A program made the translations under genes and the position numbers. Source: Omphiscola glabra (taxonomy: Eukaryota; Mollusca; Gastropoda; Lymnaeidae). Taken from it: 64,000 nt of DNA. The notes under the pieces are model-generated. The model ran no database searches. It saw nothing but the letters and a program-made list of their open reading frames with translations, and was not told where the DNA came from. Shown piece after piece: positions 1 through 11,799 of the stretch (within the stretch, counting starts at the first letter, position 1; each line of letters opens with the position of its first letter). The DNA lies in NCBI GenBank assembly GCA_964017045.1, contig OZ024801.1, positions 30,848,049 through 30,912,048 of the forward strand, written 5' to 3'.

Positions 1-190
1 TTTCTGGGTTACCATAACTTTAATAATATACGCTCTTGTTTTTAACTTACTTTTTTTTTTTCTTCTTTCCTACCACGGAATCCAAATTTATTTTGGCTTG
101 GTTTTCTATTCCAGAACGACTTGCTTACATCGATGCACATAGAATTGTGTTATGGCGTTGCCATACATGCACTACGGGGGGGGGGGGGGG

Positions 191-206
191 GGTTTGAGAA
201 CCACTG
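191..206. mobile_element. Isolated hAT-type terminal repeat end
   Basis: GGTTTGAGAACCACTG follows a 17-base G run (176-192). It resembles a SPIN-type right end, but no partner end is visible upstream. Confidence 0.3.
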
Positions 207-462
207 CGGCAAACACTCTTACTTACCCCGCAAACAAACTAGTTTATATAAATTTTATTACATTCTCGTCTTTATAAAGGGAAAAACTTGGGTTGTATAT
301 TACACACGTACTTTCAACGCTGGTTGAAACTATAAGAAAGCCGAGGAGATGGGTTTACACCAGGGGTTCTAAATCGTTTTTTTTTGTTTCAAGTCTCCAC
401 ATAAACTGTTAAAACATTAATCTCAAATACATAGAAATCGAAATATATATTTATATATATTG

Positions 463-862
463 ACCACCACGGACCACGATGAACGACCATTGACCGCCAC
501 GGAGCACCAATGACTTCCATGGACCACCACTAGCCACTATTGACCACCACGGACCACGATGGACCACTATTGACTACCACTAACCACTACTGACCACCAC
601 GGACGACGATGGACCACTATTGACCACGATGAACGACCATTGACCGCCACGGAGCACCATTGACCACCATTGACTACCACTGACCACTATTGACCACCAC
701 GGACCACGATGGACCACCATTGACTACCACTGACCACTATTGACCACCACGGAAGACGATGGACCCACCACTGACCACTATTGACCACGATGGACCACCA
801 CTGAACACTGTTGACCACCTCGGACCACGATGGACTACCACTGACCACCATTGACCAACACG
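463..862 (+). repeat. Degenerate GACCAC-rich minisatellite
   Basis: About 400 bp built from variants of ttgaccaccacggaccacgatg, with units of roughly 9-27 bp arranged irregularly. No gene. Confidence 0.85.
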
Positions 863-981
863 GTAGATCTAGGACAAACTGCGTTATAAACAAACACGGG
901 GCTGGGATGGGGCAGGTTATTGATTCACTTGATCGTAAACAGAACTTGCAAAGAATTTGCACGTCAGGCAACGTGGTAGCC

Positions 982-1177
982 CAGTGGTTCTCAGCCTTTC
1001 CAATGCCGCGACCCTTTAATACAGTCCATTATGTTGTGGCGACCCCGAGCCATAAAATTATAATCGTTGTTACTTAATAACTGTAGAGTATATGTGTTTT
1101 TCGATGATCTTAGGCGACCCCTGGGAAAGGGACATTCGACCCCCAAAGTGTTCGCTCCCACAGGTTGAGAACCACTG
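982..1177. mobile_element. SPIN-like non-autonomous hAT element, copy 1
   Basis: 196 bp, opening CAGTGGTTCTCAGCC and closing with the inverted GGTTGAGAACCACTG. The interior has the CCGCGACCCTTTAATACAG and GGCGACCCCTG blocks typical of SPIN. Flanks tggtagcc (974-981) and ttgtagcc (1178-1185) are an 8-bp target duplication with one change. Confidence 0.85.
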
Positions 1178-1428
1178 TTGTAGCCAGTGGCATAGGCAAG
1201 GGTAGTGGTTTGGTGGTCAAACACCCCCACTCCCTCAAATGTTTTGTGTGTGTGGGGGGTGGGGGTGGGATAACAAAAAGAAAAGTGGAAAAAAGAGGAA
1301 AAGTGAGGGTAAGTGAGGCTGAGAGTATGGAAAGCAAAAATAAAACGGTTAAAAGTTAAAGAGAGTTGTATTTTGTCATCGTTTTTATTTAAATAACCTC
1401 TAGTAGGCAAAATGGTATCCATTTAAAG

Positions 1429-1616
1429 CAGTGGTTCTCAACCTTCCTAATGCCGCGACCCTTTAATACAGTTCATCATGTTGCAGTGACCCCCAACCAT
1501 AAAATTATTTTCGTTGCTACTTCATAAATATGTGTTTTCCGATGGTCTTAGACGACCCCTGTGAAAGAGTCGATTGACCCCCAAAGGGGTCGTGACCCAC
1601 AGGTTGAAAACCGCTG
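1429..1616. mobile_element. SPIN-like non-autonomous hAT element, copy 2
   Basis: 188 bp, opening CAGTGGTTCTCAACCTTCC and closing CAGGTTGAAAACCGCTG. Flanked by a perfect 8-bp target duplication, atttaaag (1421-1428 and 1617-1624). No open reading frame; a MITE-like internal-deletion derivative. Confidence 0.9.
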
Positions 1617-3449
1617 ATTTAAAGCTTAGCCAATCCAGCGTCAGCAACGATCCATTAACTAATGGTATCCTCATGTAAAAACAAAAAAACTACAACACGA
1701 TCAGACCGGGATTAACTGCATAAACACGTAAATAAAGTGATCAGGGGCAAGAGAAAGGGTGGGGTGAGAGGGGGCGTGGCACCATACACATAGGAAAAAA
1801 AGAGAAGAATTTTTCAAAGAAACAAATTAAAAAAAAAAATATCTAAATATTTAAGTACTTATAAAAATTTGAAATTATTTAGGATATTATCAGTTAACAT
1901 TATCTTGAGAGTATCGGTGGTGAAAATCTGATTAATGCCTACCCAGAATACACACATATCCACTAGCACATCTTCTGTTAAGTGTAAAATGATGCAAAAC
2001 TTAATTCAGGAATGTGCACAATTTCATCCCTGAGCCCCTTCCCCCTTTTTCTACCCTCGTTATCCCCCCCCCACACCTTTTTTACATGCACAATTTTCCT
2101 TCATTTTTGCGTCTACATCTTCATTCGTCACTTTCACCGATTCGGTCGTCAGTTCTCTCTTCCTCCTCACCTTTACGGAAAATCAAGGCCACGCCACTGG
2201 ATTGCATTGCCGTGGGACACTAATGACTCATGCGCACTCTAAAAGACCCACCGGCGAGGCCTTCTATCGTGATGTCATCACAGTCAAATTGACCGACCTG
2301 CGTAGATGTTAGTGCCGGTTTATGTAACAATTTGGAATTTATTTGGACCTGCATAAGCAGAGTTGTAAACAAGCTATCGAGTTGCAGGGGTAGACTGGTA
2401 TTTATTTACATAGACTGAAACAGGTGTTGTTGTCGTCCAGAGGCATAACTGAGAAGGGGGTGACTTGACCTACCTGTAAGACGTCAGATATTATTGGGCG
2501 GCCCTGGGGGGGGGGGGGGATTTGCCAGGAAGAATGTTACCAAACTGAATTAATAAGGAAAGTTAAGTCCGAATCAGAATCAAAAGAATGAAATAATATA
2601 TTCACTTAGAAGGCGCATATATTTTAATGAAAATTAAAGGCGAACCGCAAAGAGGGTTTGTCATTTAATGGCGGAAATCTATAAATAGAACATCCTGGTA
2701 TTCCGTTTGGCCAATCTCCCAGCAGCTGTGCGATGATTTTCCTTTAATCTTAGTCATCATAGTAGGTCTTGGCCTACACGAAAACTTGTTTACAGCTTAA
2801 TTTTACGAAATATTTTACAAACAAATTGTTACTGCTATATAAAGGTGGAAATGACATTGTTAGAAGCCATGTTTTACAACAGCCCTGTCTAACAATTGTA
2901 ACATTACGGAAAGAGGTGTGACGTTGTCCGGTCCTAGAAATGACAAACAATATGAGAAATAATAATAATAATTTAACAAATTTCAAATCTCCATCAGTAA
3001 GAGGAGTGATATTTTGGATAAAGCTTACAGCTTTTGGCGCGCACGTAGGAAGTTCTTTCTTGCTTAAGATTTTAAACAATTGCAACATTTGCCTGTCGTG
3101 CTTTCTTTCGCTGTATGTAAACTAACAGACTTTTAACTGAACCTGCCCCCCTCCCCCATATTCTCCGCCCCAACTTGTTAACAAACACAATCGTCCCGCT
3201 GGATGTCGGAAACGAGACACACGCCCATTAATTATTGTGATGGAGTGTAAGCGGCTTGGCGGTAATGATGTTGAGTCAAATCGTCTGCTGCCAGTGGGTA
3301 GGACACGTTTTGGGGGGGGGGGTGTGATACGGCCAACGGTGACAAAGATGATTTGTAGGAACGGTGAGAGCAGAGTGTAGCACGGTGGATAGGAAGGGCT
3401 CGGCGGATAAGCCGTGATAAAGACTTGTGTTATACATGTACCATTGTTT
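1617..3449. other. No recognisable gene
   Basis: AT-rich stretches, a pyrimidine-rich block at 2035-2180, a 14-base G run at 2506-2519 and a possible single end of the CAGTGGCGTAG family near 2440 (CAGAGGCATAACTG). No supported coding exon. Confidence 0.6.
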
Positions 3450-4495
3450 TACAGATAAAGCCTGGCAGATATGGGGTGGAAGATAAGGCCCGGTAGAAAA
3501 AGGGTGGAAGATAAGGCCTGATAGATAAGGGGTGGAAGATAAGGGGTGGCAGATAAAGGAAATAGATAAGGCCTGGCAGATGGAGTGGAAAATAATGCCT
3601 GGCAGATGGGGTGGTAGATAAGAGGTGACAGATAAAGGTTGTCGATTAGGGGTCGCAGATGAAGCATAGAAGACATGGGGTGGCAAATAAGGCCTGGCAC
3701 ATGGGGTGGCAGATAAGAGGTGACAGATAAAGCGTGGCAGATAAGAGGTGGAAGATAAGGCCTGGTCGATAAGGGGTGGAAGATAAGGCCTGGTAGATAA
3801 AAGGGTGGAAGATAAGGGCGTGGGAGATACGGCCTGGCAGATAAGAGGAGGACAAGGGGTGGCAGATGGAGTCTGGCAGATAAGGGGTGGCAGACAAAGG
3901 GTGGAAGATAAGGCCTGGCAGATGGGATGGAAGATAAGGCCTGGCAGAAGGAGTGGCAGATAAGAGATGCCAGATAAAGGGTGGCGGTTAGGGCGGCAGA
4001 TAAGAGGTGACAGATAAGAGGTGACAGATAAAGCGTGGCAGATAAGAGATGGCAGATAAGGCCTGGCAGATAAGGGGTGGCAAATAAGGGTTGTTAAAAA
4101 TTTGGGGTGGGGCAGAGAAGGGTAGCAGAGAAGAGTAGCAGAGAAGGGATTAGATAGAATAAGGGGGGGTAGATGGGGCGCAAGTGAAGGGAGTGGCAGA
4201 GAAGGTGTTTGGTTAGTAGAGGGGCGTAAGAGAAGTGAGTGGCAGAGAAGGTGCTTGGTTAGTAGAGAGGCGTAAGAGAAGTGAGGGGCAGAGAAGGTGT
4301 TTGGCTAGTAGACTGGCAGAAAAGGTGATGGCAGAGAAGGTGTATTGTTAGGAAAGGGGCGTGAGAGAAGGGGATGGTGGAGAAGTAGGCAGCAGTTGTA
4401 AACAATAGGTGGCAGAGAATGGGGTGCAATGGCAGAGAAGGGGGTGCAATGGCAGAGAATGGGGTGCAATGGCAGAGAAGGGGGTGCAAGGGCAG
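3450..4495 (+). repeat. Two abutting degenerate minisatellites
   Basis: 3450-4090 repeats variants of agataaggcctggcagat and ggggtggcagataag; 4090-4495 repeats ggcagagaaggtg-type units. Units vary in length and the purine bias makes the minus strand look open in several frames. Confidence 0.85.
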
Positions 4496-4819
4496 CCCTA
4501 TAGATAAACCCAAGACCGTCTGGAGCACGCAGTTGTTTTTTTTTTAGATGACAGACGCGCAGATAAAAAGTTGCCAAGTGAAGGAGTAAATAGTTGGAGT
4601 TTTTAAACGAAGGAATGTCATGAGCACAAGATAATGGAGGTTACAGAGTATTGTAACAGAAAATAAGGAAAATACGTGCACAGAAATACGAGTACAGCAG
4701 CCAACCAACAAGACAAGAAATTGAGATCGAAAGAGCAGATAGCAGGATGAGAGAGAAGAGACTAGTCGTATAAATAGCACGTGAAGGTTGTGTGAAGAAA
4801 CCTAGTATTAGCTTTAGAG

Positions 4820-4840
4820 GGAAAGGAGAGTGAGTGAGAG

Positions 4841-4879
<39 letters not shown>

Positions 4880-5085
4880 GGGTGAAAGCGAGAGAAAGCG
4901 AGGGAAAGAGGGAAAGAGACAAAGAGATATAGTCTGAGTTATTTCGAGATGGAGAGGGAGAAATAGAGAGATTGAAAATATCGAGGATATAGAGAGAGAA
5001 AGAGGGAAGGAGAGAGATTGAGATATATCGCGAAGGAGAGAGAAAGAGGGAGAGAGAGGGAGAGAGAGAAATAAATAAATATATA
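4820..5085 (+). repeat. GA-rich microsatellite
   Basis: An (AG)n core at about 4842-4875 with degenerate GA-rich flanks. Confidence 0.9.
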
Positions 5086-5226
5086 GAGCAAGCTAGAATT
5101 AGACAGAAAACGATAGCATACAAAGATATAGAATGAGACACCGAATAGGTCCAAATTTCTTCAAAAACTTGCGACATATCTTTGAAATTGCCAAGTGCCT
5201 ACATCCCGGTTGATGCTCGACATTGT

Positions 5227-5925
5227 CTAAGCTGACATTACAGCATTCACTAACCAAATAACATACATATTCTGGCTGAGGCGTAAGCGTACGCCCTTAA
5301 AAGACCTGGCTAATACAATGGCCAACTGCTCCATCTGTTGGGCAGTGCCATATAATACTGTGCGAACACAGGACTCCGCCCCTGTCCCCACTGGCTTCCC
5401 CAGCAACAACCAGTGTGGGGCACAAAGTCAGCAGATGCGCTACTTCTCTGTGGCCAGCTTGCAATGCTGACAGGTCGGCTCCCTGTTTGTAGTTTAGAGT
5501 GGTAAAGTACGAGTTAGCAGAGCAGTGTTCCGTTAATATTTGAGTTACCAGACTTTTGTGTCGGCGACCCAGCTTCAACCAGGGGTTGGTTCTGCTAGGA
5601 CAGCGGTTCTCAACCTGTGGGTCGCGACCCCTTTGGGGTTGAACAACCCTATCAGAGGGGGTCGCCTAAGACCATCGGAAAACACATATAGTCTACAATT
5701 ATGAAGCAGCAACGATAAAAATTTTGCGGTTAGGGGTCATAACAACATGAGGAACTGTGTTAAAGGGTCGCGGCATTAGGAAGCTTGAGAACCACTGCGC
5801 TAGGAGGTAGCATGTTTGTGTATACACCCGTGACCTTCGTGCTATCTGCCCACTGCCCGTATCACTTTGTCTTTAAGCGGTCCGCCAGCCAGTTTTTGAC
5901 CCCGAGGTAAGTGACTGGTCTTTCT
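5227..5925 (-). pseudogene. Non-LTR retrotransposon ORF2 C-terminal fragment, interrupted by SPIN copy 3
   Basis: The minus strand encodes NWLADRLKTK, a stop, YGQWADSTKVTGVYTNMLPP, then across the SPIN site WLKLGRRHKSLVTQILTEHC and SANSYFTTLNYK, ending near AHLLTLCPTL. This resembles the tail downstream of the reverse transcriptase in many LINEs (LLTQLRTGH...LNSYL...VEHLLLxCP). A TGA where Arg may have been and a frame change near 5300-5400 show it is dead. The family is not assigned. Confidence 0.6.
5601..5797. mobile_element. SPIN-like non-autonomous hAT element, copy 3, nested in a LINE
   Basis: 197 bp, opening CAGCGGTTCTCAACCTGTGG and closing GGAAGCTTGAGAACCACTG, inverted relative to copies 1 and 2. 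Target duplication tgctagga/cgctagga (5593-5600, 5798-5805), one change. Leaving out the element and one duplication keeps the minus-strand LINE frame open across the site. Confidence 0.88.
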
Positions 5926-6464
5926 GACTGGGAATGGGCAGCTCCCGTTTTTTAGCTATGTACTGTGTCCTATATAGTGTGTCCTCTTTGAGATTCAACT
6001 GTGACACACGTGAAATTCATCTTGAGGCGCATTCAAAACCACACATACAGCTGCCGTGGAAATCTCAGCCAGCGTAGAGCCGCTAGACATAAGAAGGGGC
6101 ATCATTCATTTAAACCGGGGTGCATAATGTTTATTCCAGCGCCGCACCCCTTCTCGATTTGAAAACTTTCCTCGCAACCCCCTACGCTAGTGTAAAATTT
6201 AAAAAAAAAAATAAAATTAATACTTATTCAAATCAATCCGTATGAAAATAAATACGTATGCATATAACATTTCTGGGTTTTCTCCCACCATTTGACACCG
6301 CATACCGCACAACCGCCTTCAAAATCGAGACTAATATGCTAATGAATTTTCCTCTGTTCGCTGAGCAGTTAGCTGCCATGTTTCGCCCGCTCCATTTAAA
6401 AAAAATTTTTTTGGTCGCTCCAATCACTTAAAGATATAGCTGAGTTTTTGCCATTTAGTCTTAC

Positions 6465-6633
6465 CTGATGCAAATCGCCGCCCGAACAGGTTATCGTTCC
6501 TGTCGCCTATGGTCAGCAGACAGTCCAGCCCACTCCTGGAGTTGACCACCTCTCTGATGCAGGACACGCACGCCATGCGCAGGACCATGTCGTTGAGGTG
6601 GACACTTTGGTAGCTGCTCAAGTTCTTCAAGCA
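6465..6633 (-). CDS. Second INF2-like formin, coding exon 2 (DID); gene continues beyond the left edge
   Basis: Acceptor CTCCACAG|TGC, donor TCAG|GTAAGA. Encodes CLKNLSSYQSVHLNDMVLRM then ACVSCIREVVNSRSGLDCLL, very close to INF2 CVSCVRAVMNSRQGIEYIL. It joins exon 1 in frame (phase 0) and leaves in phase 1, the same position and phase as the complete INF2 exon 2. The next expected exon ([15 protein letters not shown]) is not between here and base 1, so the rest lies outside the window or is lost. Confidence 0.82.
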
Positions 6634-6712
6634 CTGTGGAGTGGAAAGATGGACTTGTTGGAATAGGTGGAATAGAAGGTGTACACGAAATACATATATA
6701 GCCTGTTGTAGC

Positions 6713-6780
6713 AAGGATGGGCAAACCTAAGACCCGGGGGCCGAATTCGGCCCGCTGAAACGTTTAATCCGGGGACCTCG
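6713..6780. mobile_element. Single terminal end of a hAT-type element
   Basis: CAAGGATGGGCAAACC followed by GGGGGCCGAATTCGGCCCGC is typical of terminal regions of hAT elements in animals. The opposite end was not found; a LINE fragment follows directly. Confidence 0.4.
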
Positions 6781-6817
6781 ATTATTTCATTTTACGTAAA
6801 TTTACAAATTGTGAACG

Positions 6818-7467
6818 ATTATTATTATTAGGTGGTTTTATATCATAGGGCAGTACCCCAGCCTCGGGCTAGGCTCACTGAGCTTCACATAAAAATTAGC
6901 AATTACAGAAACGTATACATTTAAAGACAACAATTGGTGAAAAGTTTGACTCACCCACCCAAGTACTATCTACCCCTGTCCAGCCATGGACACCGCCCAG
7001 CAGAATAGAGCGTTGTTTATTAGTAGGGGGGGGGGAATGAGTCGGTATAGTTCAGTTTGAAGTGATGGGTCTGAGGACAGTTTTGAAGGCTGTGATGGTC
7101 GTTATATTGCGGATGTGTAATGGGGGAGAATTGAATTGTTTTGGTGCAAAGAAAGAGTAAGATCGTTCACCATATGTTTTAGTGCGTGTTCTGGGAACAG
7201 AACGAATACGCATGTCTGCGGAGGAGCGAAGCTGTCGAAGGGGTGAATAGACAGAAAGAAGTTCAGTAAGATAGGAAGGGCAGGAACCAGAGAAAAAGTT
7301 GTGATAGAGAACAGACAGCTTGTAATCAAAGCGTGCCTGTATGGGGAGCCAATGAAGTGAGTGAAGTATTGGAGTGACGTGATTACGTGTCTTTAGAACT
7401 AACCAAGAAGCGGAGTTTTGAACTTTCTGCAGTTTTTCAACGAAATTATCTGTAAAAGTCTTTGAAA
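6818..7467 (-). mobile_element. L2/CR1-type non-LTR retrotransposon, 5'-truncated 3' end
   Basis: On the minus strand the frame from about 7467 to the TGA at 7052 reads FVEKLQKVQNSASWLVLKTR, NHVTPILHSLHWLPIQARFD and VPRTRTKTYGERSYSFFAP, the conserved reverse-transcriptase C-terminus (VQNAAARLV...HVTPLLKSLHWLPV...RTRLKTYGDRAF). The 3' tail has GCTCAGTGAGCC and GAGGCTGGGGTACTG and ends in TAATAATAATAAT, as in L2/CR1 elements. About 138 codons remain. Confidence 0.8.
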
Positions 7468-7924
7468 TTTTTATTCCTTCACAGAATGGGAAAAACTTTT
7501 ATAATAGGGCTGGGCGAGTGTTAATTGTATAATTATAATGTCACCATGCTTAAAAAACAGTTATTAGAATCATGTTTTCCATTTACATAAAATATATAAA
7601 TAATTTTAGAAATAGATATATTATTCACATTATTTTAAAAGGGGTTTCCCTCTTAATTTTGTGCTTGATAAAATTTGGAAATATTTAGGAAAGGTAATTA
7701 TACATTTGATTTTTGTGATGAAAATCTTTTTTTTTTTTTTGCATTTAAATATTTAAAAAAACAAAACAATCAATAATCATAGAACTTGGTTATCCATTAA
7801 CGAAATCAAAAAAGTTTAAATACAACTTGGGAAGCGGCAGTCTACCGGGCGACAAGAGTTAATGTGACGAGAAGGACTACTTCGTGCGTTTCGACGGCCG
7901 TGTCTAGTCTACTATTGCCAGAGT

Positions 7925-8088
7925 CAGAGGCGTAACTGGGTTTTTGACGCCCTGGCTAATTTATTTTTGGTGCCCTTGATATTTAAATAAAAATTTAAAA
8001 AATTAGAGATTTAGCGGCGCCCTTTTGAGCTGGCGCAGGCCGGCGCCCTTGGCAACTGCCCCAATGCCAAGCCGTTGTTACGCCACTG
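7925..8088. mobile_element. CAGTGGCGTAG-family non-autonomous hAT-type element, copy A
   Basis: 164 bp with ends CAGAGGCGTAACTGGG and the inverted GTTGTTACGCCACTG. Flanks gccagagt and gccagtgt form an 8-bp target duplication with one change, consistent with hAT. Confidence 0.75.
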
Positions 8089-8114
8089 GCCAGTGTTGCT
8101 ATATATTACGACTG

Positions 8115-8624
8115 CAACGTTGATACATAAAGCTGAAATGTGAACATGCACGCGAGTACACTGAGCAACGTTGATACATACAGCTGAAATGTGAACATGC
8201 ACGCGAGTACACTGAGCAACGTTGATACATACAGCTGAAATGTGAACATGCACGCGAGTACATTGAGCAACGTTGATACATACAGCTGAAATGTGAACAT
8301 GCACGCGAGTACACTGAGCAACGTTGATACATACAGCTGAAATGTGAACATGCACGCGAGTACACTGAGCAACGTTGATACATACAGCTGAAATGTGAAC
8401 ATGCACGCGAGTACACTGAGCAACGTTGATACATACAGCTGAAATGTGAACATGCACGCGAGTACACTGAGCAACGTTGATACATACAGCCGAAATGTGA
8501 ACATGCACGCGAGTACACTGAGCAACGTTGATACATACAGCTGAAATGTGAACATGCACGCGAGTACACTGAGCAACGTTGATACATACAGCCGAAATGT
8601 GAACATGCACGCGAGTACACTGAG
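8115..8624 (+). repeat. 51-bp tandem repeat, 10 near-identical copies
   Basis: The unit starts caacgttgatacatacagct, at 8115 and every 51 bp after it. Copies differ at only a few bases (for example ctgaaa/ccgaaa). Because 51 is a multiple of three and the unit lacks minus-strand stops, all three minus frames stay open; I do not consider them genes. Confidence 0.95.
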
Positions 8625-8639
8625 TTAAAACTTAAGCCC

Positions 8640-9950
8640 TTCAACGCGACCTAATTGTAAAGTTATGGATGGGTTGGTAGCCAACCCCCATTTGGTCAGA
8701 ATGAAGCAGACATGTTGATCAATATCACACCACATATATTTTCATATCCTTATCGGTTTAAGAGAAGCGTTGCGAAACAATAAGAGTAAAATAATCTCTA
8801 CCTTTAAATTGAAATGTCAAGGATCTGAACATTTTAAATGATTTAAAAGTTTTTTTTTTTTGTTGTAATTTGCACAGGACAGCGAATAACCGAAATTTCT
8901 ATTTTTCATCTTCTTAAAATTTGGTATTTGAAAAGCATTTAACTTAAAAATTATATCATCTATTCTCTGCAAAGAAAAGCTATTCAGAGAGGGAAAAATT
9001 TCACATATGCATACATTTGATTAACATTGTTAGCATAACAACGATTTTTATTAAACATATTAACATTTTCTGACGAGATTGTTGTGCTTACATTTATTTA
9101 CATATATATATATTGCATCATTCACTAGCAAATATATTGTGTACAGGGATTCACAGCAATGGTTCCCAAACTCTTTGTTAGTAGGCCTACGCCCCATATT
9201 GAAAAAAAGATTCTTGTTGCCATTCTTTTATAATTAAAATAAATTTAAAACACATTTTAACCATACTTAAAGAGCTAACATTTTGCGCCCCATTCGAACA
9301 AGAATGCGCATCCAAATAGGTTTCACGTTTCAAATTCGGAAAAAAAGACTGCCTTATACAATGACGTGAACACATTATTTCAAAACTAGGTCGTCAGGTG
9401 TCTTTGAATAAGGAATAAGGTGAATGACGGCCACCCACTGCATAGTCTTAGGTAAATGCAACGGAAGAAAGTGTAAGAATAGTTCTTTTACAAGCACAAA
9501 TCATACCAGGACACATAATTACAACTCAACCTGTAATTAGCATGGAGGAATTTAGTGACCGTCCAAAGAGAATGGCGTGGCCCGTGAGACAGAGGGGCGT
9601 GTCGGTGACTCGCTGGGCGGGGGGGGGGGGGAAATGATGACTCACGATAACATTGAACAAAACTCTGTCGATGCATTGAGTTATCTCCCACGAATCGAGC
9701 CCGCCCCGTGTTTGACAACAGCAGCAGCAAGGAAACGTGGGGATATTCAGTTACCAAAGAACGTGCGTGTGAACTAAAAGACGCATACGCCATACATGTT
9801 GTACAAATAACGCCCCACCCACCTCCAAACAAAAGCAACCATCAAACTCTAAGCTAAACAGACTCCCACCACTAAACAAATCCAACCACCCACCTCCAAA
9901 CAAAGCAGAGATCACCAAAAAATGTGGGTGTCGAGGATTTCTTGTTTTAA
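8640..9950. other. No recognisable gene
   Basis: AT-rich sequence. A hAT-like end (CAATGGTTCCCAAACTC) occurs near 9159 without a visible partner, and a G run at about 9619-9631. Open frames on either strand lack family resemblance. Confidence 0.55.
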
Positions 9951-9951
9951 A

Positions 9952-10125
9952 TAAGTACAACCCTGTTATGTTATGACTTAAGTACGACCCTGTTATGTTA
10001 TGACTTAAGTACAACCCTGTTATATTATGACTTAAGTACAACCCTGTTATGTTTTGACTTAAGTACAGCCCTGTTATGTTTGTTATGTATGACCTAAGTA
10101 CAACCCTGTTATGTTATGACTTTTA
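9952..10125 (+). repeat. 27-bp tandem repeat
   Basis: About six copies of a unit starting aagtacaaccctgttatg; one copy is expanded at 10070-10090. Confidence 0.9.
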
Positions 10126-10178
10126 AGTTACTGATGGCAAAGTCTTAGAGGAAAATAAATAAAAATATATGTCTTAGC

Positions 10179-10332
10179 CAAAGGGTTTCTTAAACTTTTT
10201 TGAAGCGCCCCAAGCCCTATCTCGATTTCAAAAGATATCCCTCCCCTCCACGATAAATATGCTTCCCCCGCCCTCTGTAAAATGCCTACCACGACCCTAA
10301 GGGTTGTGGGCACCCCTGGTAAAGAACCCTTG
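10179..10332. mobile_element. Possible degraded hAT-type element
   Basis: Left end CAAAGGGTTTCTTAAAC and inverted right end GTAAAGAACCCTTG, with GCGCCCC/CACGACCC blocks inside. No matching target duplication, so the borders are tentative. Confidence 0.35.
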
Positions 10333-10922
10333 AACAGAACCCTCTGATCTAACTTGCTAACTGTTGATGCGGCGTCTCCACACGTTCTTCTCAAGCGCGT
10401 TATTTATCTAAAAATAAACTAGCTTTTGATTGGTTCCGAAAATAACTTTAGTTTTTCCATTGATTCCAAAAATAACTTTAGCCTTTGATTAGTTCCTAGT
10501 TAAACTTTTAATTCTAATTTTTAACAGTTTTTTTTAACGGACTGGTTTACATATTCCTCCATATTGTAAATTGTTAAACACATAAAATTCAGACTTCGCT
10601 GCGATTGGGTGCATGACTAAATTAAAAAAGTTTTCATTCATCTATCCTCGTTATACTAATTCAACTTGGCCGGTTTGCTTCAACATATCCTGAATCAGAT
10701 AACTAAATAACGCTACGAAAAAAAAAAGCTCAACAAAAGAGTGGCATACTCTCACAAACCACATAACCATTAAACCTAACCAGTACACTTAAACCCTATA
10801 GTGTAAATGCACTGGACCAAAAAAGGTTATTCCATAAAATTGTGCCACCCGATAGGTCCCCTCTTCTTCCTATGATATTTCCTTTCTAACACACACTAAA
10901 AAAATGGACTTAAAATGCTCAC

Positions 10923-11486
10923 CTGAAACAGCAGACCCAGCCCATCAAACTCAAGGAAACACCTCATCCAGTCCAGGTCGTTGCATTTAATGGCTTTCCG
11001 CAGCTGCGACAGATTCTGAACGCTCGGGTTCCGCAGCCAGAAAATGAAGTTCAAGGACTCTGAATCGAAGCCGCCCGTTTTCTTGGGCAGGTCGTCGCCG
11101 CCTTCTTCGTCGGACCCTTCTTCGTTGGCAAGGTCAAGGCCGAGGACGAAGCCGTCCGAGCGGCCCCTCTTCCCCATCCGCTTCTGCTTCTTCTTGGCGG
11201 CGAACCTTCCCCCGGAGCCTTTGTCGCCGCCATCTGGTTTAGCCGTACTCGGCGCGACGGCCGCGGCAGGGGCGGCTGAGGTCAGTGGCTTTGATGTCGT
11301 CACGACGGCCGAGACCGGTCTCGCAGATGTCACGACTGCCGGTCTCGTGGCGGCCGGCGGTTGGGTGGACTGGAGGATAGAGGCTATCCTCTGGGCCAGT
11401 TGGGTGGCCGCGGTTTGCCTCTGGGAAGCCAGGTTTTCTGAAACCGGCCTCGGACTGGACCGGTTCGTTTGTCTTAGATGGCTCAT
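10923..11486 (-). CDS. Second INF2-like formin, coding exon 1 (N-terminal extension and start of DID)
   Basis: Starts at ATG 11486 (MSHLRQTNRSSP) and encodes 188 residues to donor CAG|GTGAGC. Residues 1-138 are low-complexity Ser/Thr/Ala/Pro with a basic cluster KKKQKRMGKRGR (about 98-109), possibly nuclear-localising, and an acidic cluster NEEGSDEEGGDD. Residues from about 139 read FDSESLNFIFWLRNPSVQNL then SQLRKAI and LDWMRCFLEFDGLGLLFQ, clearly the first INF2 DID repeat. The exon is much more GC-rich than its surroundings. The frame stays open 14 codons further upstream without another ATG, so a spliced 5' part is possible. Head-to-tail with the complete INF2 gene. Antisense open frames here are shadows. 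Confidence 0.82.
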
Positions 11487-11799
11487 TGTCCCCCCCAAAA
11501 AGTCCCCAGGGACTACCTGGGCATACAAATTTCCCTTTGATGTCCTCCTTCAAGCAATTTCTTTACGCTTCAAGCGACCCTGTGAAGAATAAAATATAAT
11601 TATAAAACTGTATATTGCAATCAATCTATTATTCAGGTGCAAAATTTATTGCACTATTTTAAACATCGATCAGACTTTGAACTCGCTGTATAATCGATTC
11701 ATGGGCTTTTATTTTAAGTCCATCTGTAACAAAAATTAAAATGTGATTCGCATTTAAAATATAATTTTATAGTTTTTAATTTCACTACACATTTATCAT

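Noticed and set aside
8011..8644. Three overlapping minus-strand frames of 166-199 codons
   Set aside because: A stop-free 51-bp repeat read in all three frames.
11044..11592. 182-codon plus-strand frame over the second formin's exon 1
   Set aside because: GC-rich shadow; the minus strand encodes a clear INF2 DID segment and has matching splice sites.
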